Assembly (NCBI RefSeq): GCF_963678635.1
Contig: NC_087069.1
Span: 11,179,206 to 11,243,205, forward strand
DNA length: 64,000 nucleotides
Source of the DNA: Symsagittifera roscoffensis
Taxonomy: Eukaryota; Xenacoelomorpha; Acoela; Convolutidae
Reading direction: 5' to 3'
The translations under genes and the position numbers were made by a program. Below the pieces are notes generated by a model, which saw only the letters and a program-made list of their open reading frames with translations, was not told where the DNA came from and did not search any database. Of the stretch, positions 53,253-63,873 are shown piece after piece. Numbering within the stretch: position 1 is the first letter of the stretch; the number at the start of each line of letters is the position of its first letter.

Positions 53253-53335
53253 CCTTCTGGTCGATCATCTGGGTGGCTACGCCTTTTCAGCATCTCCAAA
53301 TCGTGTAGAAACTTGTCTATCGTCTCATCTTCACG

Positions 53336-55202
53336 TTACCTCCATTTCTCGAAGCGCATCATTGCTTGGTGTCCTTGCACCCCTGAGCCAAAACAATTCA
53401 ACAAGATTTCAAAGAATTTCTCAGCAATGTCGCGCTGGTATAGCTTTTCGGCCATCACACAGTTTAGGGCTGTCCTTTCCAAGTTGCTGGTAAGAGCACT
53501 GCCTTCTTGCATTTCTGACAAGTCCTCTCCTTCAAAATGCAGTTTCATCACCTCTATCCAGTTATTAACCCAGCCATCAGATTCGTCTTTATAATATCTT
53601 GGTTTCTTAAGAACCCTTCTGGAGTTTTCACTACGTTCATTGGTTCTAGATAACCTCGTAAGGAAAAATTCCAAAGACCTGTTCAAGGCTGTGGCCATTG
53701 ATGTAGCGTCTCTTGAATGCCCCGCCTGAGTATCATTGCCCCCTGATAAGGGCTCTGGATTTAGACTTTCCCTCCTGTCCGAATCGCTGGGGTTGTTTCT
53801 TCCTTGGCTCGCCTGACTCCTGTTCCTGGAATCACATCTCCCAGTCGCATGTGTGTCTTGCGTCGGTCGTTTGTTTCAGGTCTGTCTGTTGCCAGTTGAA
53901 CTTCTTCTGATGTTTATGCCCCGTGTTCTATTGTCCCCTGTGGCATAGCCCGATGAACTGCCCCTTCCTCTAGTGGATCCATATGTCTTTCTCCTATTCT
54001 GTTGTTCATTGAAGTTCACCCTCGGCTCCCTGTTGGGTTCTCCTGAGTTCGATTCCCCATTTTTTGATCCAATCTTGCTAACTTGTAGCCCGTCCAACCT
54101 ATCCATGATAGTCTGAGTTCGCCTCTCCATCATCGCATCTATTTTTGTGTCAAGAGTTCCAAGAGTCTGCTCTTTTTGAATTATCAACTTCTCCATGTCG
54201 TCTCTCAATCTTAACTCTCTTTGCTAAGCTTTTCTCGTCATTCGCGACAGGTTTTTTGCCAAGTCTTCATCCGTTCTCGCTTTCAAGCGTTTTTCGCTTC
54301 TAGTTACTTCTTGTTTGTTGCGGTTGATCTCTTCCCGTAGATTTTTTTCTCTCAATGTGGACTGCTCTTTCTAATTCACTCATTCTTAAGGACATCTGTT
54401 CATTGTGTTCTCCTATGCTGTCCACTATGTTGGTCAAGGCTTCTTCAATTGATGCTCCGTTATCCACTAATGGCGTCACAAAGGGCGGTGTCACTCTGTC
54501 AATCCCAGGTAGCTTGGTGCTGGCTGAGATTCGGGATTTGATTCTCTGCCTCGACATCTTTTCATTGTCCACCTCTGGATCCGCCGGTGCGTTGCTTAGC
54601 CCTGTGTTTCTGTTCTCCCCAGTTCGCGTTTCCGAGTTAGTCATGTTCACAAAGTCTCCTGACTGGCCTGATCCGTTTGTGGTCTTGCTTATTGTCCTCA
54701 CTACACCAAATTGGTCCATGGTACCAGTCGCTCTATTGGTATATGCGTCATTCTCCTGTGTCGAGCTACTGAGGCTGACTTGAGATCCAACGTCATCTTC
54801 TTCTTCCTGGGTTTCTGCTTCATCGCCTGTACCCGTTCCAATAGTAAATGGAAAGAAGTTTCCGAAAGCGTTCTTCACTCTTTCTGAAAACGATGAGGAC
54901 GTTGCCGGTTTTTCCGTCACGCCAACCATCATGGTGTTGTCTGTGGGTGATCTTGTAGTTGTCACATTTTCAGTAGAGATGTCGGACAGTTCCGACATCT
55001 CCTCTCCGTCCAGGGTCCCGGTGGAAGTGGCAAAGTCTAGGCCTTGTTCTACCGGAGTAGATTCACTCGCCAATCTTCTGTTCCCTCTTCCCTTCGGTCC
55101 ATGTCTCTCCTGGTTCGCATCCATGGCCGGGTCCGGATAGACCTCTACTTCTAACCTTGCCTTTTGTCCTTCTGAGGACTTTTGACTCCTGGTTTCAACC
55201 AT
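53336..55202 (-). pseudogene. Gag of element C: N-terminal and capsid region
   Basis: The likely start is ATG at 55200-55202 (MVETRSQKSSEG), matching B's MVSTRST. The open frame extends 23 codons further upstream, but a TTTCAG acceptor lies between. Pieces 54300-55202, 53876-54208 and 53336-53698 follow. The first is Ser/Thr/Gly-rich, the second a coiled coil plus basic region, the third the capsid fold (WIEVMKLHFEGEDLSE, FGSGVQGHQAMMRFEKWR). Confidence 0.7.
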
Positions 55203-57406
55203 TCTGCCTGAAACTTTTTCCCCTTCGTCGCACCAGGTTCGTGTGATCCTTTCCACAAAAGGGTCGTTCATTGCTTTTCTCTGTTTCTCTGATATGATTT
55301 CCGGGAGCTATCACTTAGTTTAGGTATCCTTCACTTGTCTAGACTCATTTTCAGTTTATCACTTCTTACTGCCTATACAATCAATTCGATTGCTACTGTC
55401 CTTTTAGTCTGACTACTGACAACAATAACACAACAATATAAATTCCAAAAGTTTTGCTTAAATAGTGACCACGAATCCTTGTATGTTATCACAGTACAGC
55501 GTGTATACAATTTATTCACAATAATCGATTATTAGTAGTAAGATGTGAAGCTAGCACAGTATGAGGATATCAATTTATTTAAAAGATAGTGTTCTCACTA
55601 CCCAATCAAGGACAGATATTATTCTTTTAAAACCAAAAACGAAGAAAAACAAGAATATTTTCGATGAAAAACGTATGTGTTTTGTACTTTAGTCAGTCGC
55701 AATGTAACAGTCGAACTTAATTCTAAAGAAGGAGCTTTCCCTGCTTGGTGCTGCACCAAACAGACAAAACTTGATGGCAGTAATTTTCTCAAGTGGGCGT
55801 CTATTGCACCCACCTAGTCCTGTGTTACCTATCTGCCTTCAGACTGCCCGAGCTAGACCTACTAGTCCTCAGTTTAATCACTTTTCTCAAAAACGATTTG
55901 GATTTCAATCCAAACAAATCAAATACACACTCTTTTTCAATTTGGACTTAGTGTCGCGAATATCCGAGTTTAGACCTGTTTTGTTTTAGTCTGGTCTTTC
56001 ATAAAAGGCAAGCTACCAGTGCAGTCATTGGTTCCTTGCCTGTCTCTTAATATCATAAGACCTTTCACTGTTTTCTTTTCTTTTGTCTACTTAAGTCTTG
56101 ACAATATAATACCCCTCCGGATTGACAGAAACAGGACCCCTCCGGATTGGCAAAAATAGTACCCCACCGGATTGGCAAATTTGGGACCCTTCCCGATTGG
56201 CAAAATTGGGACCCTTCCGGTTTGAAAAAAATAAGACCCCTCCGGATTGGTAAAAACAAGACCCTTCCGGGTTGGTAAAAATTGGGACCCATACCGGGTT
56301 GGCAAAAACAAGACCCCTCCGGGTTGGTAAAAATAAGACCCCTCCGGATTGGCAATCTTGGGACCCTTCCGGATTGGCAAAAACAATTAACATCTGGATT
56401 GGTAAAAAAACACCTTTCCGGATTGGCAAAAAGTACCCCTCCGGATATGCAAAAATTAGGACCCTTCCGGATTGGGAAAATTGGGACCCTTCCGGATTGG
56501 GACCCCTCCGGGTTTGTAAAAAAAGCTTTTCAGAGATTTTCAAAAGTTTCACCCGATACTCTTCCAGATACGTTCTCCGATGCTATTATGTTGTTTGAAC
56601 TAACTAGGAAGGGTGTATTTTCCGTCACTAGACCCTTCCGGATCGATGCTAAGCCTCTTGTTTGACAATTCACCTTAACTGTGAAGGGTCTTATGACTAG
56701 CCTAGTTTCGACTCAACTACGGTTTTCTGATCTTCTTAGCCTTCCCTTTTTGTCTAGATTAGCGTAAAAATGCCTTATTCAACCGTTACTACCCTTTGGT
56801 AGGGGTGTAAGGGCTTTCCAAAAAAAATATAAAACGTGAAAGGTCGACCTTCCCGATTTAGTGAGTTTGCTAAAAACTATCTCAAAAAATTTGCACGCTC
56901 ACTTTTTCGAAAAATTTATATTACTATGAGTAAGCTCACCCAATTTTTGTTCTAATGGTACTAAGATCAACTGGATTTTTCCAGTAGTTCCAAAGTTAGT
57001 CACCAAAACGTCTTCTTTCTAAAATTAAAAAATTTTCTCTCATATAGGTTCTGCCCTATATGTCTGTTTTCTTCGACCTAAAATTTATTGACCCGAGCTC
57101 AAAAGGCCTATACTCTTCTAGTTCAATGCAAAAAAAATTGATCCAAAACGTTCCAGCTGAAAAAATTTGCCAAAAAAAATGCTATTTGGACCCCTCCGGA
57201 TTGTTGAACCCACTAAATCAAACACGCTGAGTTCGATTTCACTGTAACCCAGAAAGTTATCGCCAAACGTGTTTTAAAAATTGTCGATTCAGTAGTGAAC
57301 GTTGTCCGAACAACAATTTTTACTGTCCTAACTCAATATATTTTTTAAAAAAATGTCGTAACTTGTAGCGTTTCGTTTCTTCAAAAATCAAGAAAGTTCG
57401 GTTTTT
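55203..57406 (-). other. Leader of element C
   Basis: About 2.2 kb without a supportable gene, A+T-rich, containing the CCGGATTGG tandem array (56110-56518). A TTTCAG acceptor (55208 onward on the - strand) precedes the gag ATG by five bases. No primer-binding site or LTR edge is recognised before the gap. Confidence 0.55.
56110..56518. repeat. Degenerate tandem array with CCGGATTGG core, about 16 copies
   Basis: Units of roughly 20-32 bp have the form ACCCCTCCGGATTGGCAAAA with a variable spacer (AAAATAAG, ATTGGG, AACAAG). One isolated copy lies at 57190-57203. It is unrelated in sequence to the leader repeat of B but occupies the same place in the element. Confidence 0.88.
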
Positions 57407-57606
57407 NNNNNNNNNNNNNNNNNNNNNNNNNNNNNNNNNNNNNNNNNNNNNNNNNNNNNNNNNNNNNNNNNNNNNNNNNNNNNNNNNNNNNNNNNNNNNN
57501 NNNNNNNNNNNNNNNNNNNNNNNNNNNNNNNNNNNNNNNNNNNNNNNNNNNNNNNNNNNNNNNNNNNNNNNNNNNNNNNNNNNNNNNNNNNNNNNNNNNN
57601 NNNNNN
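57407..57606. other. Assembly gap (200 N)
   Basis: Exactly 200 unknown bases, a conventional gap length, so the true distance is not known. Sequence on the two sides need not be adjacent in the genome. Confidence 0.99.
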
Positions 57607-58176
57607 CTTCTGGTACTATTTAGCTTTTTAACTTAGTTAAGACCAAAAATTCCGGGGGCCGGAGGGTTAGGTGGGAAGTCTGGAGCCCGCTCATCCCTGG
57701 GACCAAAAAACAATTAGAAAGAAAGCTCAAAACCGAACAAAAATAGCATATAACCAAGAAAAAGCCAAAAACAATTTTACTTGAAGACAGAAAAGTACAA
57801 AAAGCAGTAAAAAATCCAAAGAGAGACCAAAAACAGTAAAAAAGTGTAAAATGACAGTTTACATATTATTTCCGGACGGAAAGTGTCTGACTTTCTCATT
57901 GTTGTTGTTTCAGATTGATTTATATCATTTCTGTCGAAAGATTGAGTGTTTGGTTGGTGGGTTAAGTGCCCTCCTTTGAGTGTAGTTTGAGTGTTTAAGC
58001 ACGTTAATGATAAAATTGCCGTTGACCGGAGGGTAGAGTGCCAAGCTGACAGACGTGTTCCAGACTCAACAGAGGGCATCAAGGACAACATCCACAACGA
58101 CTGTAGGGTATCGTTGACACAATTTTAGTATCGTTTGTGTACTATTTCAATAAAACTTAAGTGGTGGGGGGGAACA
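57607..58176 (+). repeat. Probable 3' part of an LTR (5' LTR of element D)
   Basis: This non-coding stretch ends in an AATAAA signal (58149-58154), a G-run and ACA, two bases before a primer-binding-site-like sequence. That is the normal order at the right edge of a 5' LTR. Its left edge is in the gap or not recognised. A matching 3' LTR would be right of the window. Confidence 0.45.
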
Positions 58177-58178
58177 AT

Positions 58179-58196
58179 TGGCGCCGTCCGATTGCA
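58179..58196 (+). promoter_or_regulatory. Candidate tRNA primer-binding site of element D
   Basis: TGGCGCCGTCCGATTGCA begins with TGG, complementary to the CCA end of a tRNA, and lies two bases after the presumed LTR end. TGGCGCC-type starts are common in LTR retroelements. The tRNA cannot be named without a tRNA set. Confidence 0.5.
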
Positions 58197-59079
58197 TCCA
58201 TATCGATTGCAAATTTCCGAGTTAACGGTCTTATTCCGCGTATTTTGGTGCAAAAGAGGCTATAAAAATATTGATTATCGACTACTAATAGATCATTAGC
58301 CTTACTATCTTTTACTTATCTCCTATTTAGAGCCGAGAAACATCCAATTTTGTCAAAAAATACTGATTTTCGACCAAACTGTTAACCCCCAAAATCCTTA
58401 ATATCCGAGCTTTTCTGAACAGTGAAAGGCTTTTATACAGTGAGCTACTACGTATTTCGATCACCCTCAACTAAAGAAACCGCGAAAAAAGACTTAGTAG
58501 AAGTTGGCGAAAACAAAACTTTTTCGATCAAAACTTTTGTAATTTTCCGAATTTCGTCAATATGTTTTGAGGATCGAGTATTTGAGTTTTTACAGTTAGA
58601 CCGATAAAATTTTTGTGTTAAGAGCGTGCTAGCATTTTGTGCTCGGTTGCAAGAATGATTTTTGAGTAACCCTCAGAATATCTCCGTGGATAGAGCTAAG
58701 GACTTAAAGATTGGAAAAGGAAGGAATCGGAGGGTCCAAATTTGATGATTTTTTGCCAATTTTTGTATCCAGACCAATTTCGGTCCGGTTGTTTGCATTA
58801 TTTCAGGGCCGTACGGGGCTGCTAGGCTCGTTTTGATTATTTTTAGGCACTTTCAGTGAGAATTGCGGAAAAAGTCTTTCAGAATCTGTATAGGTGGTGA
58901 AAAGGCCAATTTGACGAACGCGTTTTTGGCAATTTCTCAAGGACTAGTCAAAAGATTGGAATTTTTTTGTTATCATAAATCGAAATTTTTACTCATTTTC
59001 CTAGACCGCGACCGTTTTCGGGTCGATAACTTTGGTAAAATTTTTTTTTTAGAAATTATTGGTTTGGAGGGTTCAATTT

Positions 59080-59600
59080 TTCGGGAACCCTCCGAGCGGC
59101 AGAAAATTCTATAAGATCACCTTTTTATCCTACTGAGAAGGTTGACCGATTCAACCAACCTAGTATTAAGTCATTTAAAGCGGTAAAGTCATCCGTTTTC
59201 TCGATTTTCGGGGTACCCTCCGAAGCAAACCTCCGGAGTCAGCTAAGCTCCTTAGCAACCCTCCTTAATAGAAATTTTCCATACAACCCTCCGAAGAAGT
59301 TTAAATAACCCGCCGGTGTGAATTTAGCTTATTTTGACACTTTCTGAGATTAGTTGGAAACCCTTCTAAGTGAGACATGAAAAACTTAGAATTTTGAAGG
59401 AACCCTCCAAAGCAATCCTCCGGAGCGTATTAAGCCTCTTATTGACCCTCCTTAGTGAACTTAAGGGGACCCTCCGAAGTTACTTAAATGACTAAGGCAA
59501 CCTCCGAAGTAACCCTCCAGAGTAAGCTTAGTGTCTTAACAACCCTCGGAAGTTATCCTGCGGAGTGACTTAAGCCCCTTAAAAAACCCTCCTTAGTGAA
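59080..59600 (+). repeat. Scattered CCCTCCGAAG/CCCTCCGGAG repeats
   Basis: At least twelve degenerate copies of AACCCTCCGAAGTAA or AACCCTCCGGAGT occur at irregular spacing of 25-60 bp. They recall, but do not match, the CCCTCCGGATTGG repeat in the leader of element C. Confidence 0.7.
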
Positions 59601-59789
59601 GAGTTAGAGGTACCATCCTGGGCAGTTTGAACATCTTAAATATCCATTTACTATCGAAATAGAAGGTCAACAACCAACGGGGTGCAAATTTTGGGGAATT
59701 TAGGAGCCCAGTTGACCTGGAAATTTGCGATCAACTTTCAGAAGTACCAGAACCATTTTTTTTTCGATTGTTGTTTTGGTTGTGTGGTT

Positions 59790-60125
59790 CCCTTGAGCTA
59801 CTTAATAGGAAAACTCGGGCAATCCGAGAACATAAAAAAGAAGACCTCGGTGAGTGTATTAGGGAATACACGCTCACTTGAGAAGAAAACTTGTTCCCTG
59901 CTCTCGTGCACTTGGATAGGTTCGAGTGTGGGAGAGCTTTTTCTTATATAAAAACTTTCGATTAGAGTTTGCCCTTGAGCTACTTAGTAGGACAGCCCGG
60001 GCAATCGCAGGACACCTAAAAGAAGACCTCGGTGAGTGTATTAGACAAGACACACTCACTTGAGAAGACAGTGTCCTGCGCTTTGTTCTTTTGGAGTGTT
60101 CCAATCGAGGGAAGTCTTTTTCTTT
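59790..60125 (+). repeat. Tandem duplication of a hairpin-forming segment
   Basis: Copy 1 is 59790-59947 and copy 2 is 59972-60125, offset 182 bp. Each has GAAGACCTCGGTGAGTGTATT at its centre. Copy 2 has an outer 9-bp stem (60007-60015 with 60071-60079) and an inner 8-bp stem (60032-60039 with 60052-60059). Copy 1 keeps an inner 7-bp stem at shifted positions (59854-59860 with 59865-59871) and a weaker outer one. Confidence 0.75.
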
Positions 60126-60708
60126 AAGACTTAGTTTTAATTATCTGTTACTGAAACCATCACTGCTCTTTTATAAAATATTGTTTGATTTTGAACGAAG
60201 CAGTGATTTGATACGTCTGTAGTGGTAAAGTGATACTGAACTAAAAGATCGCTGTCACCTATAGGGTATTCTTCTCTAGTTATCAATTGTGTCTTGTGTG
60301 TTATTGTAATATCCTGAAAAGATTCGTGATATCGTTATACTAGGTGGTTGAGTGGAGTTGGTAAATTCCTAACACTAAGCAGGCCCTTTGTGTAACTTGA
60401 GCTGAGTCACTAATAGTACCTCTAAGAGATTGAAGGAATATTTTTGATACTAAAAAAGTTGAATGAGTAGGCTTGAGCAAGTTTTTTCGAATTTAATTTT
60501 GGAACTTCTCCATTGCCGTCAAAATTTGTTTATCACGAGACATGAAGCGTAGAGACTCGTTAGGAGTAACAAATTGGACTTCCTGGCTGAGCAAGGGAAC
60601 CACGCAAAAGATTAAAATACGGCGTAGCCGATCCACGATTAGCAGCGCTTCCGACGTTTTGCTGACGAAGTAATGACTAGAGGTCAAGCTGGTCTTTCAG
60701 TGAGCGGA

Positions 60709-61008
60709 ATGAAACTGAGAAGCGAGAAGAACCTCAATGGCGTTGAAGGGCGAAGTGCTGAGGCCAGACTGGCGAGCGGGACACCAACGGATCCCTTCAA
60801 GGAAGGGGAGCAAACGCTGACCCGACCCGACTACCACCATCACGCGGACCTGGAAGAGCCAGGCCAGGACTTTGGACGGGAGGAAGTTGAAAGAACGGAG
60901 GAGGCCTCGAAGCGTTCCGAGGTCGAACCGCGAGAAGAACTATTGTTCAGGGAACGTCCAAATCGGAGACTAAGCGTAACAGGTGGCGAAAAGAACAATC
61001 CTCTATAG
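60709..61008 (+). CDS. Element D gag-like N-terminal frame (unit 1)
   Basis: 100 codons starting MKLRSEKNLNG, eight bases after a CTTTCAG acceptor ending at 60700. The open frame extends 12 codons further upstream (60673), but that part includes the acceptor. The protein is Glu/Arg-rich, without a known fold. A basic TRS/LRS start after a splice acceptor is shared with the gag proteins of B and C. Units 2 and 3 lack one G (about 61977 and 63143) and are out of frame. Function as the start of gag is inferred from its place after leader and primer site. Confidence 0.4.
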   Translation: MKLRSEKNLNGVEGRSAEARLASGTPTDPFKEGEQTLTRPDYHHHADLEEPGQDFGREEVERTEEASKRSEVEPREELLFRERPNRRLSVTGGEKNNPL

Positions 61009-61094
61009 TTAAACAGAGCAAGAATGCGATGATGTCGAGCATAAGCCCGAGTTAGGAGCAACCAAGTTCAAAAGCGAAGAGAAGCTTCAAGACG

Positions 61095-61721
61095 ATGTAT
61101 GATGAACGCATGAGGTCGCTCCGAACTGATGGATTGTCCTCTAGATATGACGGTTTGGGGCTCATGCACTCGGACATGGACTTAAAACCTAGCCCGAGAC
61201 AAGAGAAGAGCAAGAAAGCGTTGTCGGAATCGCCAACTAAACCAATGTCAGACGGAATAACAATAGGAGCGTCGTGGACATACGACAGACTAATTATGTC
61301 GATGGGCACACAGAAGGGCGGTGCCTTGTTGAGTACCAGGCTGAAACCTCAATTGACGACATCGTCTCTTGGTCTTACCCCAATGCTGGGAACGGCTAGC
61401 GAAATGAGTGTCATGTTTGCCGGTGTAATGACAGGCCTCGAAGAGCTGCGATGGGACATGACTAAGAAAATAGATCGAGTCGAAAAGAAGGCCCAGCCAG
61501 GTGAAGAGAAGTTGCGAATTGAGCTTACGGATGTAAAGTCGCAGGCAAATACAGCTCAGGCCCAATTGACTCGGAACACCGATCAATGCTTAGCACAGAG
61601 CTTGGCTCTAGCAGCCAAGGAGTCGAAAGAGATCGACATTAGGGTGGCGAGAGAGATCGAGCGATTGTTGAACTATCATGACGATACCTATGCTCATACA
61701 ATGACCAGCCTCATACAATGA
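61095..61721 (+). CDS. Element D gag-like helical protein, unit 1
   Basis: 208 codons (MYDERMRSLRTDG). Residues 1-120 are Ser/Gly/Thr-rich; residues 120-200 form an amphipathic coiled coil (LEELRWDMTKKIDRVEKK and after). No zinc knuckle, protease or other pol sequence follows before the unit repeats. In units 1 and 2 a TAG (in CCGAGTTAGGAG, about 61050 and 62216) blocks the frame just upstream; unit 3 has no such stop and reads 22 codons further. A Ty3-like gag matrix region is the best guess; no named family. Confidence 0.45.
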   Translation: MYDERMRSLRTDGLSSRYDGLGLMHSDMDLKPSPRQEKSKKALSESPTKPMSDGITIGASWTYDRLIMSMGTQKGGALLSTRLKPQLTTSSLGLTPMLGTASEMSVMFAGVMTGLEELRWDMTKKIDRVEKKAQPGEEKLRIELTDVKSQANTAQAQLTRNTDQCLAQSLALAAKESKEIDIRVAREIERLLNYHDDTYAHTMTSLIQ

Positions 61722-62260
61722 CTCGTTAGGAGTAACAACTAAGGTTCCCTGGCTGAGCATGGGAACCACGCGAAAGTTTAAAACACGGCGTAGCCGATCC
61801 ACGATTAGCAGCGTTTCCGACGTTTTTGCTGACGAAGTAACGACATGAGGTCAAGTTGGTCTTTCAGTGAGCGGAATGAAACTGAGACGCGAGAAGAACC
61901 TCAATAGTGATGAAGGGCGAAGTGCTGGGGCCGGACTGGCGAATGGGACACCAACGGATCCCTTCAAGGAAGGGAGCAAACGCTGACCCGACCCGACTAC
62001 CGCCATCACGAAAACCTGGAAGAACCAGGCGAGGACTTTGGACGGGAGGAAGTTGATAGAACGGAGGAGGCCTCGGAGCGTTCCGAGGTCGAACCGCGAG
62101 AAGAACTATTGTTCAGGGAACGTCCAAATCGGAGACTAAGAGTAACAGGTGGCGAAAAGAACAATCCTCTATAGTTAAACAGAGCAAGAATGCGATGATG
62201 TCGAGCATAAGCCCGAGTTAGGAGCAACCAAGTTCAAAAGCGAAGAGAAGCTTCAAGACG

Positions 62261-62887
62261 ATGTATGATGAACGCATGAGGTCGCTCCGAACTGATGGAT
62301 TGTCCTCTAGATATGACGGTTTGGGGCTCATGCACTCGGACATGGACTTAACACCTAGCCCGAGACAAGAGAAGAGCAAGAAAGCGTTGTCGGAATCGCC
62401 AACTAAACCAATGTCAGACGGAATAACAATAGGAGCGTCGTGGACATACGACAGACTAATTATGTCGATGGGCACACAGAAGGGCGGTGCCTTGTTGAGT
62501 ACCAGGCTGAAACCTCAATTGACGACATCGTCTCTTGGTCTTACCCCAATGCTGGGAACGGCTAGCGAAATGAGTGTCATGTTTGCCGGTGTAATGACAG
62601 GCCTCGAAGAGCTGCGATGGGACATGACTAAGAAAATAGATCGAGTCGAAAAGAAGGCCCAGCCAGGTGAAGAGAAGTTGCGAATTGAGCTTACGGATGT
62701 AAAGTCGCAGGCAAATACAGCTCAGGCCCAATTGACTCGGAACACCGATCAATGCTTAGCACAGAGCTTGGCTCTAGCAGCCAAGGAGTCGAAAGAGATC
62801 GACATTAGGGTGGCGAGAGAGATCGAGCGATTGTTGAACTATCATGACGATACCTATGCTCATACAATGACCAGCCTCATACAATGA
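62261..62887 (+). CDS. Element D gag-like helical protein, unit 2
   Basis: Identical to the unit 1 protein except Lys to Thr near residue 36. It lies exactly 1166 bp further on. Its near identity, against the diverged unit 3 copy, shows that this half of unit 2 came from unit 1 recently. Confidence 0.45.
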   Translation: MYDERMRSLRTDGLSSRYDGLGLMHSDMDLTPSPRQEKSKKALSESPTKPMSDGITIGASWTYDRLIMSMGTQKGGALLSTRLKPQLTTSSLGLTPMLGTASEMSVMFAGVMTGLEELRWDMTKKIDRVEKKAQPGEEKLRIELTDVKSQANTAQAQLTRNTDQCLAQSLALAAKESKEIDIRVAREIERLLNYHDDTYAHTMTSLIQ

Positions 62888-63360
62888 CTCGATAGGAGTA
62901 ACAACTAAGGTTCCCTGGCTGAGCATGGGAACCACGCGAAAGTTTAAAACACGGCGTAGCCGATCCACGATTAGCAGCGTTTCCGACGTTTTTGCTGACG
63001 AAGTAACGACATGAGGTCAAGTTGGTCTTTCAGTGAGCGGAATGAAACTGAGACGCGAGAAGAACCTCAATAGTGATGAAGGGCGAAGTGCTGGGGCCGG
63101 ACTGGCGAATGGGACACCAACGGATCCCTTCAAGGAAGGGAGCAAACGCTGACCCGACCCGACTACCGCCATCACGAAAACCTGGAAGAACCAGGCGAGG
63201 ACTTTGGACGGGAGGAAGTTGATAGAACGGAGGAGGCCTCGGAGCGTTCCGAGGTCGAACCGCGAGAAGAACTATTGTTCAGGGAACGTCCAAATCGGAG
63301 ACTAAGAGTAACAGGTGGCGAAAAGAACAATCCTCTATAGTTAAACAGAGCAAGAATGCG

Positions 63361-63873
63361 ATGATGTCGAGCATAAGCCCGAGGGAGGAGCAACCAAGTT
63401 CAAAAGCGAAGAGAAGCGTCAGGACGATGTATGATGAACGCATGAGATCGCTCCAAACTGATGGATTGTCCTCTGGTTATGACGGTTTGGGGCTCATGCA
63501 CTCGGACATGGACTTAACATCTAGCCCGATACAGGAGAGGAGCAAAAAAGCGTTGTTGGAATCACCAACTAGACCAATGTCAGACGGAATAACGATAGGA
63601 GCGTCGTCGACATACGACAGGCTAATGATGTCGATGGGCACACAGAAGGGCGGTGCATTGTCGAGTACCAGGCTGCAACCTCAACTGACGACATCATCTC
63701 TTGGTCTTACCCCAATGCTGGGAACGGCTAGCGACATTAATGCCATCTTTGCCGGTGTAATGAGAGGCCTCGAAGAGCTGCGATGGAACATGACTAAGAA
63801 AATAGATCGAGTCGAAGAGAACGCCCAGCAAGGTCAAGAGAATTTGCGAATTGAGCTTACGGATAAAAAGTAA
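63361..63873 (+). CDS. Element D gag-like helical protein, unit 3 (longer start, early stop)
   Basis: 170 codons. It opens 22 codons before the MYDERM start used in units 1 and 2 and lacks their upstream stop, so it may be nearer the ancestral reading frame. It differs from them at more than twenty positions and ends early at a TAA (63871-63873) where the others read GTAAAGTCGC. The coding sequence after that stop is still recognisable to the window end. Confidence 0.45.
   Translation: MMSSISPREEQPSSKAKRSVRTMYDERMRSLQTDGLSSGYDGLGLMHSDMDLTSSPIQERSKKALLESPTRPMSDGITIGASSTYDRLMMSMGTQKGGALSSTRLQPQLTTSSLGLTPMLGTASDINAIFAGVMRGLEELRWNMTKKIDRVEENAQQGQENLRIELTDKK

Larger units (their letters stand above)
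41394..57406 (-). mobile_element. Element C: diverged, decayed relative of A and B
   Basis: It has the same order as A/B read right to left: leader with tandem repeat, gag, pol with macro-like tail, spacer, ORF2 with two SGNH-like domains. Amino-acid identity to A is roughly half by eye. It is broken by some two dozen frameshifts, stops and deletions. ORF2 ends abruptly at about 41394 against the PLE fragment. Its 5' LTR is not recognised and may lie in or beyond the assembly gap at 57407-57606. Confidence 0.8.
58177..60553 (+). other. Leader of element D
   Basis: 2.4 kb, A+T-rich, without a supportable gene. It holds scattered repeats of ACCCTCCGAAG type (about 59080-59600) and two tandem copies of a structured segment (59790-59947 and 60125 end). 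CTTGAG occurs about six times between 59790 and 60480. Confidence 0.55.

Noticed and set aside
56065-56598. Open frames with NPEGS-type repeats in the leader of C
   Set aside because: Translation of the CCGGATTGG tandem array; the same explanation as for the B minisatellite.
57777-58097. 106-codon frame on the - strand
   Set aside because: Low-complexity ending, no relatives recognised, and it lies antisense to the probable LTR of element D.
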